Source: Agrobacterium sp. a22-2 (GTDB taxonomy: Bacteria; Pseudomonadota; Alphaproteobacteria; Rhizobiales; Rhizobiaceae). From it: a DNA stretch of 64,000 nucleotides. Below the pieces are notes generated by a model that saw only the letters and a list, made by a program, of their open reading frames with translations, was not told where the DNA came from and searched no databases. Each line of letters begins with the position of its first letter. Position 1 is the first letter of the stretch. The position numbers and the translations under genes were made by a program. The stretch covers positions 434,001 through 498,000 of the forward strand of contig NZ_JAAXMM010000001.1 in NCBI RefSeq assembly GCF_012276985.1, written 5' to 3'. Below, piece after piece: positions 54,749 through 63,669 of the stretch.

Positions 54749-55503
54749 GGCTGCTCCGATACGATTTTGGACGGCGCCAGCGACACAGGTGCCGCGCGAT
54801 TGGTCATGCCGGCGCGCCTGCGCGTGATCCGTTGCTCGATGACATTGGCGACATGCGTCAGGCTCCAGCAGATCGCGTAGTAGACGACGGCCAGGATGAG
54901 GAAGACCTGGAACGGCTGGGTCAGCAGCTGGTTGTTGACCTGGCTTGCCGCGAACGTGAGGTCCGGCACATTGATGACATAGCCCAGCGTCGTGTCCTTG
55001 ATCGTCGAGACAAAGGTGGAGATGATGCTCGGGATCATGTTGTAGAGTGCCTGCGGCAGGATGATGAACCGCATGGCGCCGAGATAGCTGTGTCCCAGCG
55101 CCTTGGCCGCTTCCATCTGGCCATGACCGAGCGCCACGATACCGCCGCGCACCACCTCGCTGAGAAAGGCGCCCTGATAGACGACCAGCGTCGTCAGCAT
55201 CGTCACGAAGCTTGGAACGTCCGCCCCGGTCCAAAGCGGCACCAGGAAATAGCTCCAGAGGATGAGCATGAGCAGCGGCACGCCGCGGGTGACGTAGACC
55301 AATGCCGTGACCGGCCACCGCAAGAGCCGCCACTTCGACAGCCGCGCCAGCGCAAACAGTATGCTGACAGGGAAGGCCAAGGCGATGCTGAGCGCCGAGA
55401 GGATGAGCGTGTTGGCAAGGCCGCCGAGGGGGCCGTTCGGATATTGGCCGATCAACAGTAGAAGCCAATAGTCCCTGATGATCGCGAGGATATCGTTGAT
55501 CAC
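54745..55503 (-). CDS. Amino-acid-type ABC transporter permease (second)
   Basis: A 252-aa inner-membrane permease of the HisM/GlnP family: [80 protein letters not shown] (EAA loop). The start is a GTG at 55503 that overlaps the stop of the first permease (GTGA), so the two are coupled. About five hydrophobic segments are visible. Confidence 0.91.
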   Translation of the reverse strand: MINDILAIIRDYWLLLLIGQYPNGPLGGLANTLILSALSIALAFPVSILFALARLSKWRLLRWPVTALVYVTRGVPLLMLILWSYFLVPLWTGADVPSFVTMLTTLVVYQGAFLSEVVRGGIVALGHGQMEAAKALGHSYLGAMRFIILPQALYNMIPSIISTFVSTIKDTTLGYVINVPDLTFAASQVNNQLLTQPFQVFLILAVVYYAICWSLTHVANVIEQRITRRRAGMTNRAAPVSLAPSKIVSEQP

Positions 55504-56207
55504 GCGCGCGCTCCCCGTACCGGATCCGCGCGCATCGACAGATAGGCGCCGGCCCCCATGATCAACAGGGAGAAGAACAGGTAGAGTACCGTGCCGATCA
55601 GGTAGATCTCGAAGGTGCGAAAGCTCAGGTTCTCGACTTCCTTCACGGCATGGGTCAGTTCCGGCGCGCCGATGACGATGGCGAGGCTGCTGTTCTTGAA
55701 CAGGGAAACGCTGTGATTGATCAGCGGCGGCAAGGCATTGCGCACCCCTTGCGGCAGGATGACGAAGCGCATCGCCGAGAGATAACCATGGCCGAGCGCC
55801 TTGGCCGCCTCCATCTGCCCGGGGCTCACGGAGCGCAGGCCGGAGCGCAGATCTTCGCTGAAATAGGCCGCCTGGCACAGGCCGAGGCCGAGGACGGCAA
55901 AGATGGTTTCAGCGTTGTGGGCCACCAGCCAGGCGGTCAGCCAATCCGGCAGAAGCGTGAATATGCCGAAATACCACAGCATCAGCTGCACGAGCGTCGG
56001 CACGTTGCGATGATAGGAGACATAGACGGCGACAATCCTGTCGCCGAAGCGGAACGGGGAAAACCGGATGCAAAGCAAGGTGAAGGCCAGCGCCATCGCC
56101 AGCAGCCACGAGCCGAAAAAGATCACGAAGGTCATTTCGATGCCGTGCAGCAGCATCGCGGTATAGTCCGGATTGGTCAGGATTGCCGAGAGATCGAACC
56201 CTTTCAC
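55500..56207 (-). CDS. Amino-acid-type ABC transporter permease (first)
   Basis: A 235-aa permease of the same family: [80 protein letters not shown]. The two permeases form the heterodimeric channel. The start overlaps the SDR stop by four bases. Confidence 0.91.
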   Translation of the reverse strand: MKGFDLSAILTNPDYTAMLLHGIEMTFVIFFGSWLLAMALAFTLLCIRFSPFRFGDRIVAVYVSYHRNVPTLVQLMLWYFGIFTLLPDWLTAWLVAHNAETIFAVLGLGLCQAAYFSEDLRSGLRSVSPGQMEAAKALGHGYLSAMRFVILPQGVRNALPPLINHSVSLFKNSSLAIVIGAPELTHAVKEVENLSFRTFEIYLIGTVLYLFFSLLIMGAGAYLSMRADPVRGARA

Positions 56208-56986
56208 GGCTTGCGCTCCCCACCATCGACCGGCTCCTCCCGAGCCGGCTGCGGCCGCGCCGTCTGCAAGCCGCCCATGACCTGAAGCGTCGGCGTGATC
56301 TCCATGTGCCCAATGTTCATCGATACCGGCGCCGCAATCGCAAAGGCGATCGCCTCGGCGATGTCGGATGCCTGAGGCAGTTCGAAACCGTCGATGAACC
56401 GTTCGCGGATGCTGGGGTCGTTGCCGTGGACATGGTTGAAAATGTCGGTGGCGACCCGTCCGGGGCAGATCTCCGTCACACGCACGCGCTTGCCGAAAGC
56501 ATCGAGCCGCAACTGGTTCGACAACATGGCTACGCCGGCCTTGACCGCGTGATAGGTCGAATTGCCGCCGAAATTATAGTTTCCGGCGATGGAGGAGATA
56601 TTGATGACATGACCGCGATCACGCGCCACCATGCCCGGCACGATCAGGCGGCAGATATGCAGCACGGCACGAAGATTGACGTCGACGAGCAGGTCGATAT
56701 CGCCTTCGTCGGCCTCGAGGAATTTCTTTGGCCGATCGACGCCGGCATTGTTGACGAGAATGTCGAACTGAACACGGCTTGCCAGCTCGGCAATTGACGC
56801 GCGATCCGTGACGTCGATGACATGAGGGATGCAGCCGGTGCGGGACGCCAGTTGCTGAAGGGCATCGCCGCTGCGGGCGATGGCATGAACTTCGATATTC
56901 TCGCGCCGAAACCGCTCCACGACGGCAGCGCCGATCCCGGAGGATGCGCCGGTCACCAATGCGGTCTTGTAATCGGAGAAAGGCAT
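56204..56986 (-). CDS. SDR oxidoreductase, first gene of sugar-acid operon
   Basis: A 260-aa classical SDR: ALVTGASSGIGAAVVERFRR, ILVNNAGVDRPKKFLEADEG, ISSIAGNYNFGGNSTYHAVK (S...Y-x3-K). A basic proline-rich tail ([20 protein letters not shown]) ends it. The catalytic tetrad is complete. It probably oxidises or reduces the imported substrate. It starts 205 bases from the divergent LysR gene, so the operon promoter lies there. Confidence 0.87.
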   Translation of the reverse strand: MPFSDYKTALVTGASSGIGAAVVERFRRENIEVHAIARSGDALQQLASRTGCIPHVIDVTDRASIAELASRVQFDILVNNAGVDRPKKFLEADEGDIDLLVDVNLRAVLHICRLIVPGMVARDRGHVINISSIAGNYNFGGNSTYHAVKAGVAMLSNQLRLDAFGKRVRVTEICPGRVATDIFNHVHGNDPSIRERFIDGFELPQASDIAEAIAFAIAAPVSMNIGHMEITPTLQVMGGLQTARPQPAREEPVDGGERKP

Positions 56987-57190
56987 TCTGAACCCCTTGT
57001 TGTTGCGTGAGACACTAGCGAAGCTTTAATTCCTTGCCTAAGACCGATTATCTCTGGAGCAATAAGCAACTTGTATGGAGGGCCGAAACCCACGGCCTCC
57101 CAACGGATTCAGTTGCCGTCGGGTCGCTTTGCAAAAGGCGGGCGGGTCTGTAAATATGCGCTTGCGCAGATTGAAAAGTACCCGATCCTC

Positions 57191-58096
57191 ATGGACATCA
57201 GACGTCTCAAATCTTTCATCGTGATCGTGGATAGCGGCAGCATAACGCGCGCCGCCGATCTGTTGCATATCGCCCAGCCGGCGCTTAGCCAGCAATTGGC
57301 AGCACTGGAGGAGCATTTCGGCCAGAAACTGCTGATCCGCAGCCAGCAGGGCGTCAGCATGACGGATGCCGGTCATGCGGTTTACCGCCATTCCCAGATC
57401 ATTCTTCGCCAGATGGAACAGGCGCAAGCGGATGCATCCGCCGCCGGCAATTCGCTGGCCGGCCGCGTTTCCGTCGGGCTTGTCCCGTTCAGCAGTGCCG
57501 CCACCCTGTCCGTCGAGCTCCTGGCTGAGACGCGCCGACGCCATCCCGGTATCCTGCTGCATCTCACCGAAAGCGTCGGCCAGACCTATAGTCAGATGAT
57601 CATGAACGGCCGGTTGGAAATGGCTCTTATCCACGGGACCGGACCGATCAAGGGCGTGCGGTTCGATCCGATTCTGAGCGAGGAATTCTATCTGGTTGCA
57701 CATCGCGACTTCGGCATCGAAGCCGACAGTAAGCCGGTGCCGCTGGCCGCGCTCGATGGCATGCCACTTCTGTTGCCGCCGGCTTACAATTTCGTCCGCC
57801 GTGCGGTGGATACCGCTTTCACCCGGACGCGTAATACTATGAAAGTGGTGGCGGAGGTCGAGATCGTCCGGACCCTGGCCCGCGCAGTCGCGGCCGGTCT
57901 TGGCGCCACCATCATGCCGAAGGCCATTGCCGACCGCATCGTGACGGAAACCAGCGAACCGCTGATCTGCCGGATCATCTCCCCGCGGATCGAGGAGACG
58001 CTGTCGTTGTGCGTCTCCGACCAGAACCCGCTGTCGGAGCCTGCCCTTGCGGTCAGGGACATTCTGGTCGAGCTGACAGAAGGTTTGAAATACTAG
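57191..58096 (+). CDS. LysR-family regulator of the sugar-acid operon
   Basis: A 301-aa LysR regulator. HTH: MDIRRLKSFIVIVDSGSITR, AADLLHIAQPALSQQLAALE. Effector domain: VSVGLVPFSSAATLSVELLA, LEMALIHGTGP, VAAGLGATIMPKAIADRIV. The ATG at 57191 is preferred to an earlier in-frame ATG at 57071, because LysR proteins begin with this MDIRxLxxF motif. It is divergent from the nine-gene operon. Confidence 0.92.
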   Translation: MDIRRLKSFIVIVDSGSITRAADLLHIAQPALSQQLAALEEHFGQKLLIRSQQGVSMTDAGHAVYRHSQIILRQMEQAQADASAAGNSLAGRVSVGLVPFSSAATLSVELLAETRRRHPGILLHLTESVGQTYSQMIMNGRLEMALIHGTGPIKGVRFDPILSEEFYLVAHRDFGIEADSKPVPLAALDGMPLLLPPAYNFVRRAVDTAFTRTRNTMKVVAEVEIVRTLARAVAAGLGATIMPKAIADRIVTETSEPLICRIISPRIEETLSLCVSDQNPLSEPALAVRDILVELTEGLKY

Positions 58097-58117
58097 GTTG
58101 TTCGCCCGATCGCAGTT

Positions 58118-59323
58118 TCAGCGCATGTCCCGGCAGAATTCTGCGATGCGGGCGCAGCCCTCGGTCAGCATCTCCATGCTCGTCGCATAGGAAATGCGAA
58201 AATAGGGGCTCATGCCATAGGCGGCACCCTGGACGGTGGCGACATGGTGTTCTTCAACCAGGGCCATGACGAAATCCACATCGGTGCCGATCTTGCGCCC
58301 GCCCTTGCTGGTCCTGCCGATCAGGCCCGAGATGTTTGGATAAAGGTAGAAGGCACCTTCCGGCTTGTGGCAGCACAGGCCTTCCACGTTCGAGAGATTT
58401 TCGATGACGAAATCGCGCCTCTCCCGGTAGATCGCCGCGCGCTCCTTGAGCAGGTCCTGCGGGCCGTCGAGTGCGGCGATAGCTGCTGCCTGGGTGAGAG
58501 TGGATATCCCGCCGCCGTTCTGGCCGTTCACATTGCTGATCGCCGCCATCAGTTCCTTGGAGCCGCTGGCGCAGAAACCAAGCCGCCAGCCGGTCATGGC
58601 ATAGGCCTTGGAGACCCCGTTCATGGTCAGCACGCGGTCGTAGAGCCGAGGTTCGACCTCTGCAATCGTGCAGAACTCGAAATCATTATAGACCAGATGT
58701 TCGTAGATATCGTCCGTCAGGATAAACACATGCGGATGGCGCAGCATCACCTGCGCAATCGCTGCCATTTCCGCGCGCGAGCAGGCGGCCCCCGTCGGAT
58801 TGTTGGGAAAGTTCAGGAACAGCCACTTGGTGCGCGGCGTGATCGCGGCTTCCAGGTCCTCCGGTTGCAGCTTGAATCCTGCCTGCTCGTAGCAGGGTAC
58901 AGCAACCGGGACGCCGCCGGCGAATTTGACGATATCGGCATAGCTGACCCAGGATGGCGTAGGGATGACGACCTCGTCACCGGGGTTGCAGGTGGCGAGC
59001 ATCGCATTGAAGATCACCTGCTTGCCGCCGCCCGATACGACGATCTGGCTGGCATCATAGTCGAGATTGTTGTCGCGCTTGAACTTCCGGCTGATTGCCG
59101 CCTTAAGCGTCGCCGTGCCGTCCATCGGCGGATATTTGGTATCACCCTTCAGTGCGGCCGCATGGGCCGCCTCGATGGCATGGGTCGGCGTCGGAAAGTC
59201 CGGCTCCCCGGAAGACAGGCTGACCACCTTGATGCCCTGGGCAGCCAGTTCCCTGGCACGCTGGGTCATGGCGGCGGAGGCGGAGATGGATACATTCTTC
59301 AGGCGGTCGGCGGTAATGGACAT
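58118..59323 (-). CDS. Aspartate aminotransferase-type PLP enzyme
   Basis: A 401-aa fold-type I aminotransferase (AatA/AspC-like in rhizobia). VVSLSSGEPDFPTPTHAIEA, FPNNPTGAACSRAEMAAIAQ, and the PLP lysine in MNGVSKAYAMTGWRLGFCAS; the C-terminal arginine is in PYFRISYATSMEML. It moves amino groups between aspartate or aromatic amino acids and 2-oxoglutarate. It lies 59 bases downstream of pxpA and may share its transcript; pyroglutamate-derived glutamate could feed it. Confidence 0.9.
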   Translation of the reverse strand: MSITADRLKNVSISASAAMTQRARELAAQGIKVVSLSSGEPDFPTPTHAIEAAHAAALKGDTKYPPMDGTATLKAAISRKFKRDNNLDYDASQIVVSGGGKQVIFNAMLATCNPGDEVVIPTPSWVSYADIVKFAGGVPVAVPCYEQAGFKLQPEDLEAAITPRTKWLFLNFPNNPTGAACSRAEMAAIAQVMLRHPHVFILTDDIYEHLVYNDFEFCTIAEVEPRLYDRVLTMNGVSKAYAMTGWRLGFCASGSKELMAAISNVNGQNGGGISTLTQAAAIAALDGPQDLLKERAAIYRERRDFVIENLSNVEGLCCHKPEGAFYLYPNISGLIGRTSKGGRKIGTDVDFVMALVEEHHVATVQGAAYGMSPYFRISYATSMEMLTEGCARIAEFCRDMR

Positions 59324-59382
59324 CGGTGTGATCTTTCGATGGAAGATTGTAATGAGGTCGCCGTGGGACGACCTGATTTGTT

Positions 59383-60150
59383 TCAGCTGGCGAGTTCGCT
59401 GGCCGGTGAGAGAGTAGCGCCAGCCGCTTCGATCTCGCTGCGAACGATCCGCGCAAGCTCGAGCGCGCCGGGCGTGTCGCTGTGGACGAGAATCGAGCGT
59501 GCCGGCATGGCGATGACGCTTCCGTCGATCGCCTCGACGGTTCCATCGACAAGAAAGCGGCGCACGCGTGTGCGCACGGAGGTTTCATCCTTGACCAGCG
59601 CGCCCGGCAAACCACGGGCAACGAGCGCTCCACTTGCATCATAGGCGCGATCGGCCAGGAACAGCGCCAACGTCTTGAGTTTGGCGCGTTTTGCCGCCTT
59701 TTCGATCTCGCTACGGGCCGTCACGAAAACGACGATGCGGGAATCGACGGCCGCAATGGCATCCATCATCAGGTCGGCAAGGGCGGGGTCGCGGTTGACC
59801 ATGTTGCCCATGGCCGCATGGAAGCTGAAATGCCCCACCTCAACGCCCTCGCTCCGGGCAATCGCCATCAGGGCACCGAGCTGGTAGAGCATCTGCTGGC
59901 GCAATTCGTCCGGCTGGAACGGTATTTCGCGACGGCCGAACCCCAGGCGATCCGGCAATCCGGGATGTGCCCCAATGCCGACGCCATTCTGCTTGGCCAG
60001 CCGAACCATGCGCGCCATCGTCTCGGGATCGCCGCCGTGAAAACCGCAGGCAATATTGGCCGACGACACGATTTTCATCATCGCCTCGTCATCGCACAAG
60101 CGGTAAGGACCAAATCCTTCGCCCATGTCGGAATTCAGATCGATCTTCAT
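59383..60150 (-). CDS. pxpA: 5-Oxoprolinase subunit A
   Basis: A 255-aa LamB/YcsF-family protein. DLNSDMGEGFGPYRLCDDEA, VSSANIACGFHGGDPETMAR, GVGIGAHPGLPDRLGFGRRE are the signature blocks. PxpA with PxpB and PxpC forms an ATP-dependent 5-oxoprolinase that opens pyroglutamate to glutamate. It is downstream of pxpC by 27 bases. Confidence 0.94.
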   Translation of the reverse strand: MKIDLNSDMGEGFGPYRLCDDEAMMKIVSSANIACGFHGGDPETMARMVRLAKQNGVGIGAHPGLPDRLGFGRREIPFQPDELRQQMLYQLGALMAIARSEGVEVGHFSFHAAMGNMVNRDPALADLMMDAIAAVDSRIVVFVTARSEIEKAAKRAKLKTLALFLADRAYDASGALVARGLPGALVKDETSVRTRVRRFLVDGTVEAIDGSVIAMPARSILVHSDTPGALELARIVRSEIEAAGATLSPASELAS

Positions 60151-60177
60151 CGCGCTCTCCTGTGGACAGTGAGTGTT

Positions 60178-61173
60178 TCAGGCCATCGCCTTCAGGGCGC
60201 GTTTGACCATTTGGGATGTGGCCCTGACATCCTCGACGTATCGGGTGACGGCCCGCTCCACGGCGCGCGCCTCTGCATGCGTGGATCGCACGAAGCGCAA
60301 CCGGCTGCCGATCCGGGCCTGGCCGAGGCGCCACAGATCGCATTCGATAACACCGGCAATTTTTGGATAGCCGCCGGCCGTGTTGGCATCGCTCATCTGC
60401 ACGATCGGTTCGCCGCCGGGCGGAACCTGGATCACACCCGGCACGACGCCATGGGAGCGCATCTCGACGTTTTCCGTCGGCAAGATGGGATCTCCGGACA
60501 GGCGGTAGCCGGTGCGGTCGCTGCGCGACGAAATCCGCCAGGTCTGGTTCCAGAAAGCGGCACCGTCATCGGCAAAAAGCCCATGTTCGCCGGCCGGCAG
60601 GGCGCGGATCAGCAAGGCTCCATCGGAAGATTGCGGAAAGACATCGCTTAATGCCGCCACCGGATCAACCACCGCGATGCCGGAGGCCGGCACCGGAAGA
60701 ATATCGGGGTTCTCTCCGACCGCGATCCGGTCGCCCTTTTCCAACGGCCGTCCGGCATGGCCACCGAAGCCGCCACGCAGCGAGGTGCTGCGCGAGCCCA
60801 TGACCGGCGGCACATCGAGGCCGCCGGCGATGCAGACATAGGCACGCGCCAGTTTCGGCGGCTGCCTCAACTCCAGAACCTGCCCCGCTTCGGCGCCATA
60901 GGCACACCACGACATGAGTTCGATCCCGTCCAGAAGTGGATTTCCATCGGTGCCGGAGACGACGAAGACCGTGCGCTGCTTAAAACGCAGGCGGAACGGG
61001 AAGGTCTGGATTTCCAGAACCGCTGCGCTCTCGTCATTGCCGGCGAGACTGTTGCCGATCCTCACGGCCAGCGGGTCCATGGCGCCACTGGCCGAAACGC
61101 CGATGTCGCGGTAGCCCGGGCGCCCGAGATCCTGCACGGTGTTGAAAAGACCGGTTTCGATGATTTCGATCAT
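60178..61173 (-). CDS. pxpC: 5-Oxoprolinase subunit C (biotin-dependent carboxyltransferase-like)
   Basis: A 331-aa KipA/PxpC protein: GLFNTVQDLGRPGYRDIGVS, ASGAMDPLAVRIGNSLAGND, LPAGEHGLFADDG, SDRTGYRLSG and PPGGEPIVQMSDANTAGGYP. The family is homologous to the carboxyltransferase part of urea amidolyase. Its first bases overlap pxpB's stop. Its placement with biotin carboxylase and carrier genes in this operon raises the possibility of a biotin-linked reaction. Confidence 0.92.
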   Translation of the reverse strand: MIEIIETGLFNTVQDLGRPGYRDIGVSASGAMDPLAVRIGNSLAGNDESAAVLEIQTFPFRLRFKQRTVFVVSGTDGNPLLDGIELMSWCAYGAEAGQVLELRQPPKLARAYVCIAGGLDVPPVMGSRSTSLRGGFGGHAGRPLEKGDRIAVGENPDILPVPASGIAVVDPVAALSDVFPQSSDGALLIRALPAGEHGLFADDGAAFWNQTWRISSRSDRTGYRLSGDPILPTENVEMRSHGVVPGVIQVPPGGEPIVQMSDANTAGGYPKIAGVIECDLWRLGQARIGSRLRFVRSTHAEARAVERAVTRYVEDVRATSQMVKRALKAMA

Positions 61174-61877
61174 AGCTCGATCCTCTCCGGCACGAACCGC
61201 ACCGCATCGCCGGGCGCCATCATGGCCGGCGTCGGCGACAACGGATCAAACATCTGCAACTCGGCAAAGCCTATGGAATTCCAGCCGTTGGGACCGGTCA
61301 GCATGGCGACCCCCGTCTGCATGCCGCCAATGGTCACGCAGCCCTTTGCCATCTTCAGCGATGGCACTGTCTTGCGCGGCATGTAGAGCCGCGGATCGAG
61401 GCCATGCAAATAACCGAAGCCCGGTGCACTGCCGAGCGCGAAGACCCGGTAGGTCGCCTGATGATGGATCCGTACGACCTCCCGGTCGGTGAGCCCGGAA
61501 AGGTCGCACAACGCCGCCAGATCCGTGGCGAACTCTCCGCCATAGTGGACGGGTATCTCGATGGTCTTGCCGACGAGGTCGATACTCTGGGAAGTGTCCC
61601 ATGCCGAAAGCAGTCGGCCGACGACCCCGTCCGGATCCTCCGGCGTTTCCCTGAAGATGGCCAGCAGGTTGGTCATGCCGGGAATGATTTCGGCCACATC
61701 CGTCCAACCTTTAAGCGTCTGCGTCAAAGCCCAGATCCGGCGTTGCGCCGCCAGATCGAAGTCGCCGGGCGCCTCCAGCAAGAAGGATCTCGTGCCGATC
61801 AAGGAGATGCGGGCACGGCTCTTGCCAGCCGGAATGATCTCGTAGGGCAGGTTCTGTTTGTTCGGCGTGGCTGTCAT
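61170..61877 (-). CDS. pxpB: 5-Oxoprolinase subunit B (KipI family)
   Basis: A 235-aa allophanate-hydrolase-subunit-1-like protein: FDLAAQRRIWALTQTLKGWT, IPVHYGGEFATDLAALCDLS, HHQATYRVFALGSAPGFGYL and KMAKGCVTIGGMQTGVAMLT. It pairs with PxpC. Each neighbour overlaps by four bases (stop with pxpC, start with the carrier-like gene), so translation is coupled. Confidence 0.92.
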   Translation of the reverse strand: MTATPNKQNLPYEIIPAGKSRARISLIGTRSFLLEAPGDFDLAAQRRIWALTQTLKGWTDVAEIIPGMTNLLAIFRETPEDPDGVVGRLLSAWDTSQSIDLVGKTIEIPVHYGGEFATDLAALCDLSGLTDREVVRIHHQATYRVFALGSAPGFGYLHGLDPRLYMPRKTVPSLKMAKGCVTIGGMQTGVAMLTGPNGWNSIGFAELQMFDPLSPTPAMMAPGDAVRFVPERIEL

Positions 61878-62281
61878 TGTTGTGCCTCGATCTCGAACAG
61901 GGCGTCGCCAAAACCAACCAGCGCATCCGGCTGGACGACCCTTCTGGTCAAAAGACCGGTTCGGCCGGCCGTGAGAGGAATGAGAACAGGGCCGATCCGA
62001 AGGAAGCCCAGCACCTCGGTGGCCGTGACCGGACGCGGCAGGTTTGCCGATACGGCCGTGCAGCCTGGCCGTTGCAAACAGAAAATGCCTGTCATCGCCG
62101 CTTTGACCACGAAAGCCCGAGCGGGTGGCATCACCGCGGTCCGGCTTTCACTCTCAGCCGAGATGACGATGCGAACCTGTCCTGAAGCGTCGGAGATTTC
62201 CAGGCCATCGACACCGGCCGCCGTCAGGGCCTCGGTCAGGAAGGCGATGGTTTCCGGATCGCTGAAATCGATCGCGCTCAT
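61874..62281 (-). CDS. Biotin-carrier-like protein lacking the biotin lysine
   Basis: A 135-aa protein. An N-terminal helical start (IAFLTEALTAAGVDGLEISD) resembles AccB N-termini. A C-terminal lipoyl/biotinyl-like barrel follows: VTATEVLGFLRIGPVLIPLT, AGRTGLLTRRVVQPDALVGF, GDALFEIE. At the hairpin where carriers have EAMKM it reads RIGPVLIPL, with no lysine (residues ~95-103). It therefore cannot be biotinylated at the usual place. The start at 62281 overlaps the accC stop (ATGA). Confidence 0.7.
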   Translation of the reverse strand: MSAIDFSDPETIAFLTEALTAAGVDGLEISDASGQVRIVISAESESRTAVMPPARAFVVKAAMTGIFCLQRPGCTAVSANLPRPVTATEVLGFLRIGPVLIPLTAGRTGLLTRRVVQPDALVGFGDALFEIEAQQ

Positions 62282-63669
62282 GGCTTGCTCCGCAATTTCA
62301 GCCATTGTTCCAGATAATGGATGTCCGTCTCGCCTTGCGCAAAGACTCTGTCTTCGAACAGGGCGCGCAGGAAGGGAATGTTGGTGGAGATCCCCTCGAC
62401 GCAGGTGTCGGCCAGCGCTTCACGCATTTTCTCCATGGCCTGCGCACGCGTCGGCGCATGGACGATCACCTTGGCGATCAGCGAGTCGTAGTAGGGCGAC
62501 ACCTTGTAGCCCGCGTGGATATGGGTATCGACCCGGATACCTTCGCCTTCCGGAAGTGTAAGACCGGTGATGATGCCGGCCGACGACATGAAGCTCTCGG
62601 GATCTTCGGCGTTGATACGGCATTCGAACGAATGGCCTTCGCATGTCACATCCTCCTGGGTCATGACGAGGGGAATGCCTTGCGCGGCCTTGATCTGCTC
62701 CTGGACGATATCGAATCCACTCGTCAACTCCGTGACGGGATGCTCGACCTGCAGCCGCGTGTTCATCTCGATGAAGTAGAACGCCTCGTCCTCATAGAGA
62801 AATTCAAAGGTGCCGACACCGCGATATCCGATCTGCTGGCAGGCTTTCACGCAGGCCGCCCCGACCGGTCCGATGATCTCGGGCGCAATGCCGGGTGCCG
62901 GCGCTTCTTCGACAACCTTCTGATGGCGCCGCTGCATGGAGCAGTCGCGATGGCCCAGCCAGACCGCATTGCCGTGGTGATCGCAAAGCACCTGGATTTC
63001 GATATGGCGAGGATGTTGGAGAAACTTTTCCATGTAGAGGGCTGGCGAACCGAAGGCCTGCCGGGCTTCTTCGCGTGTCAGTGTGACGGCATCGTGCAGC
63101 AGTCCAGCCTCCGGCACGACACGCATGCCGCGCCCGCCGCCTCCGCCGGCCGCCTTGATGATCACGGGATAGCCGATTTCCAGCGCGATCTGTTCAACCG
63201 CTGCAGGATCGTCGGGAAGTGCCGTGTCGGGACCCGGAACGCAAGGGACGCCGGCCGCGATCATCGCCCGCTTTGCCGAGATCTTGTCACCCATGATTGC
63301 GATCGACCTGGAATCAGGGCCAATGAAAACCAGCCCCGCCTTCTCCACCGCCTCGGCGAAGGCCGCATTCTCCGACAGGAAGCCGTAGCCCGGATGAATG
63401 GCCCCAGCACCTGTGAGGCGCGCGGCCAGAAGAATGGCGTCCTGGTTCAGGTAGCTTTTCGCAGCGCTGGAAGGACCGATGCAGACAAAACTGTCGGCGG
63501 TCTTGCCGTAGGGGGCCTCACGATCGGCCTCGGAACATATACACACCGTTTTGAGACCAAGATCGCGGCACGCGCGCTGGATGCGCGTGGCGATCTCGCC
63601 TCGGTTGGCGATCAGGACCGTATCGAAGCGCATGCCGGATACAGAGGTCTCGCCGAGCGGTGACGCCAT
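62278..63669 (-). CDS. accC: Biotin carboxylase (AccC paralogue)
   Basis: A 463-aa ATP-grasp biotin carboxylase. FDTVLIANRGEIATRIQRAC at the start, IHPGYGFLSENAAFAEAVEK, the glycine-rich loop KAAGGGGGRGMRVVPEAG, and FIEMNTRLQVEHPVTELTSG near the active site. It carboxylates biotin on a carrier with bicarbonate and ATP. An ATG at 63669 (or GTG at 63672) overlaps the carrier stop. In an operon with pxp genes, it is probably a second copy distinct from the housekeeping accC. Confidence 0.9.
   Translation of the reverse strand: MASPLGETSVSGMRFDTVLIANRGEIATRIQRACRDLGLKTVCICSEADREAPYGKTADSFVCIGPSSAAKSYLNQDAILLAARLTGAGAIHPGYGFLSENAAFAEAVEKAGLVFIGPDSRSIAIMGDKISAKRAMIAAGVPCVPGPDTALPDDPAAVEQIALEIGYPVIIKAAGGGGGRGMRVVPEAGLLHDAVTLTREEARQAFGSPALYMEKFLQHPRHIEIQVLCDHHGNAVWLGHRDCSMQRRHQKVVEEAPAPGIAPEIIGPVGAACVKACQQIGYRGVGTFEFLYEDEAFYFIEMNTRLQVEHPVTELTSGFDIVQEQIKAAQGIPLVMTQEDVTCEGHSFECRINAEDPESFMSSAGIITGLTLPEGEGIRVDTHIHAGYKVSPYYDSLIAKVIVHAPTRAQAMEKMREALADTCVEGISTNIPFLRALFEDRVFAQGETDIHYLEQWLKLRSKP

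Noticed and set aside
54749..55468. Upstream extension of the ATPase frame
   Set aside because: It runs through the permease gene in another frame; the ATPase N-terminus and the 4-base overlap fix the start at 54748.
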